Of a stretch of 64,000 bases of DNA, positions 62,555 to 64,000 are shown piece by piece. Position 1 is the first letter of the stretch. Each line of letters begins with the position of its first letter. This stretch comes from Campylorhamphus procurvoides (lineage: Eukaryota; Chordata; Aves; Passeriformes; Dendrocolaptidae): the NCBI GenBank assembly GCA_013396655.1, contig WBMV01000128.1, forward strand, positions 558,001 through 622,000, given 5' to 3'. Both the position numbers and the translations under genes were made by a program. Below the pieces are notes generated by a model. That model was not told where the DNA came from. It did no database searches and saw only the letters and a program-made list of their open reading frames with translations.

Positions 62555-64000
62555 AAATATGACATTTTGTAAAACTAACAGCCTGATTAGACAAGAAAAA
62601 AAAAAAAATTAAGCCCTGCAGACTAACCTGGTGTTTGCCAAGTTCTGTATCTGCTAAGCTTAGCATTTACCATATTGTTATATGAAACTTGGCAAGGAAT
62701 ATCATGTCTCCAAATCATTCCAACTTCTGAGACTGTCCTCCAGCAGTTTAGGAAATGTTTCCTCCCACTTGGATGCTTATGAGCCATAGTAAGTTTATTC
62801 TCTTCCACTGCTCATGCTATTAGTGCCATCTGGGACTGTTTCTGGATGCAGGGCACAGAGTGCAGCCTTCCCTGTTAACAGCAAGCCTCTGGTGTCTCCT
62901 CCATCTGGGCTTAGCTTTTGCCATCAGAGGACACCTTGGTTATGGAAGGTGGCTAGTTACCACTTCTGAGAGCTGAACTTCTAGAAGGGAAAGATTGTGC
63001 CCTGCCTCACACCCATTGTGTGTTTAAATAGCCAAGGAAGGTGTTACCTGGGGACAAGAATGAGCCTTCAGCTCCACACCTCTGTCAGCTGGGATTCCAT
63101 CAGTCACTCAAAAGTGCTTAATGCTCAGAGTTTATACTAATCATGTGAATTTTGTTTGTAAGATCTTCTGTTGTTTTTCAACATCAAGCAGTGCCAGTTC
63201 TTTTGAAACAAATGTGATCATATAGTACTTCATTAACAAAAAATAAAAAAGCCCTGTAATCAGGCAATTTTGCAAGGATCTCCATGCTCATTCATTATTA
63301 ATAAAATAGGTTCCTAGCTTTGTATTCTAAAATTGTGGTTCCAAAGTTAGAAGACAAATATTTTTTTGTCTCCTTTTGTGGCCCAAATTTGCGAGTTTTG
63401 GAACCTGTTGATGATGCCTAATGCTCCAACATTGTTCTACTAGTGTGATGCTATTAAATACCGTGATTTTATAAAAAACCTCCATGAAATAAGTTCTCTG
63501 TGGGATCTTGTTGTATATAGCTGAGGAAAATGGCTGTATTTTAAGTAGGATTTTTGCTTTCTGGCTCCACATTTTGAGCACTGCTGGCATATAATAATAT
63601 TAACTCATTGTTTCTTCTCCTCTGGATTCCAGAGGGATAAATTTTGGGCTTTTTGCATAGAAAATACTAACACTGATTTGTTTAAAAGTATTTGAGTTAC
63701 CATCATCAGGGAGTGAGGAAAAAGGCCATCAAAACCCCTTCAGTTTAAACCCACCTTTCAGCCAAATTTTTAAATGCTCATTTAATCATGTAGTGATTTA
63801 CAGGCCTCAAGGAGGAGGCAAAACTCAGCAAACCTCAGTTGGGAGGTTGTTGTGCTTTTAGTTCCAGGTTAAATGAAACTCAGATTTTGGGTGATGTGGG
63901 ATGGCTTGGGGGATGCTCCGGGTGTGGCTCCTGGCACAGCACCCAGCTGGGATTGGGGATGCCAGAGGCCTTGTCAGTGGGCTCCTTGCAGATAATGTGA

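Overview
The window is a piece of vertebrate genomic DNA, most likely from a bird. It lies inside one large protein-coding gene on the plus strand, CNKSR2 (connector enhancer of kinase suppressor of Ras 2; also called CNK2 or MAGUIN). The evidence is eleven short open blocks, each bounded by AG at the 5' side and GT at the 3' side. They join in one reading frame into a continuous stretch of about 575 codons matching the middle and C-terminal half of CNKSR2. The bird assignment rests on the dispersed repeats, which are CR1 LINE 3' ends (including the typical ATCATAGAAT-type terminus), with no primate- or rodent-type SINEs or L1. A crocodilian or turtle cannot be fully excluded. The rest is AT-rich intron.

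Layout: positions 1-6305 are the 3' part of an upstream intron; the exons for the SAM, CRIC and PDZ domains must lie further 5'. Exons at 6306-6439, 9921-10132, 13977-14066 and 15659-15873 encode the proline/serine-rich linker and the CNK2/3-specific middle region. A 19.5 kb intron (15874-35364) follows and holds most of the mobile-element remains. Exons at 35365-35413, 36230-36402, 38451-38524, 40980-41051 and 46421-46488 encode a polybasic lead-in and the pleckstrin homology (PH) domain. The exon at 51323-51423 carries a PPPPY motif. The large exon at 52581-53118 encodes a Ser/Pro/Glu-rich C-terminal region. From 53119 to the window end is intron; the final exon(s), with the C-terminal PDZ ligand known for the long form, are not in the window.

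All eleven exons use GT-AG splice sites and their phases are mutually consistent (0-2, 2-1, 1-1, 1-0, 0-1, 1-0, 0-2, 2-2, 2-1, 1-0, 0-1). The coding part therefore looks intact. The protein is a scaffold linking Ras/Raf and Rho/Arf-type signalling to the postsynaptic membrane.

The most distinctive non-coding structure is a 594-bp solo retroviral LTR on the minus strand (27515-28108). It is inserted cleanly into an older CR1 element and flanked by a 4-bp CCCA duplication. I found no RNA genes, CRISPR arrays, complete mobile elements or second protein-coding gene, and nothing that I would call a new biological system.
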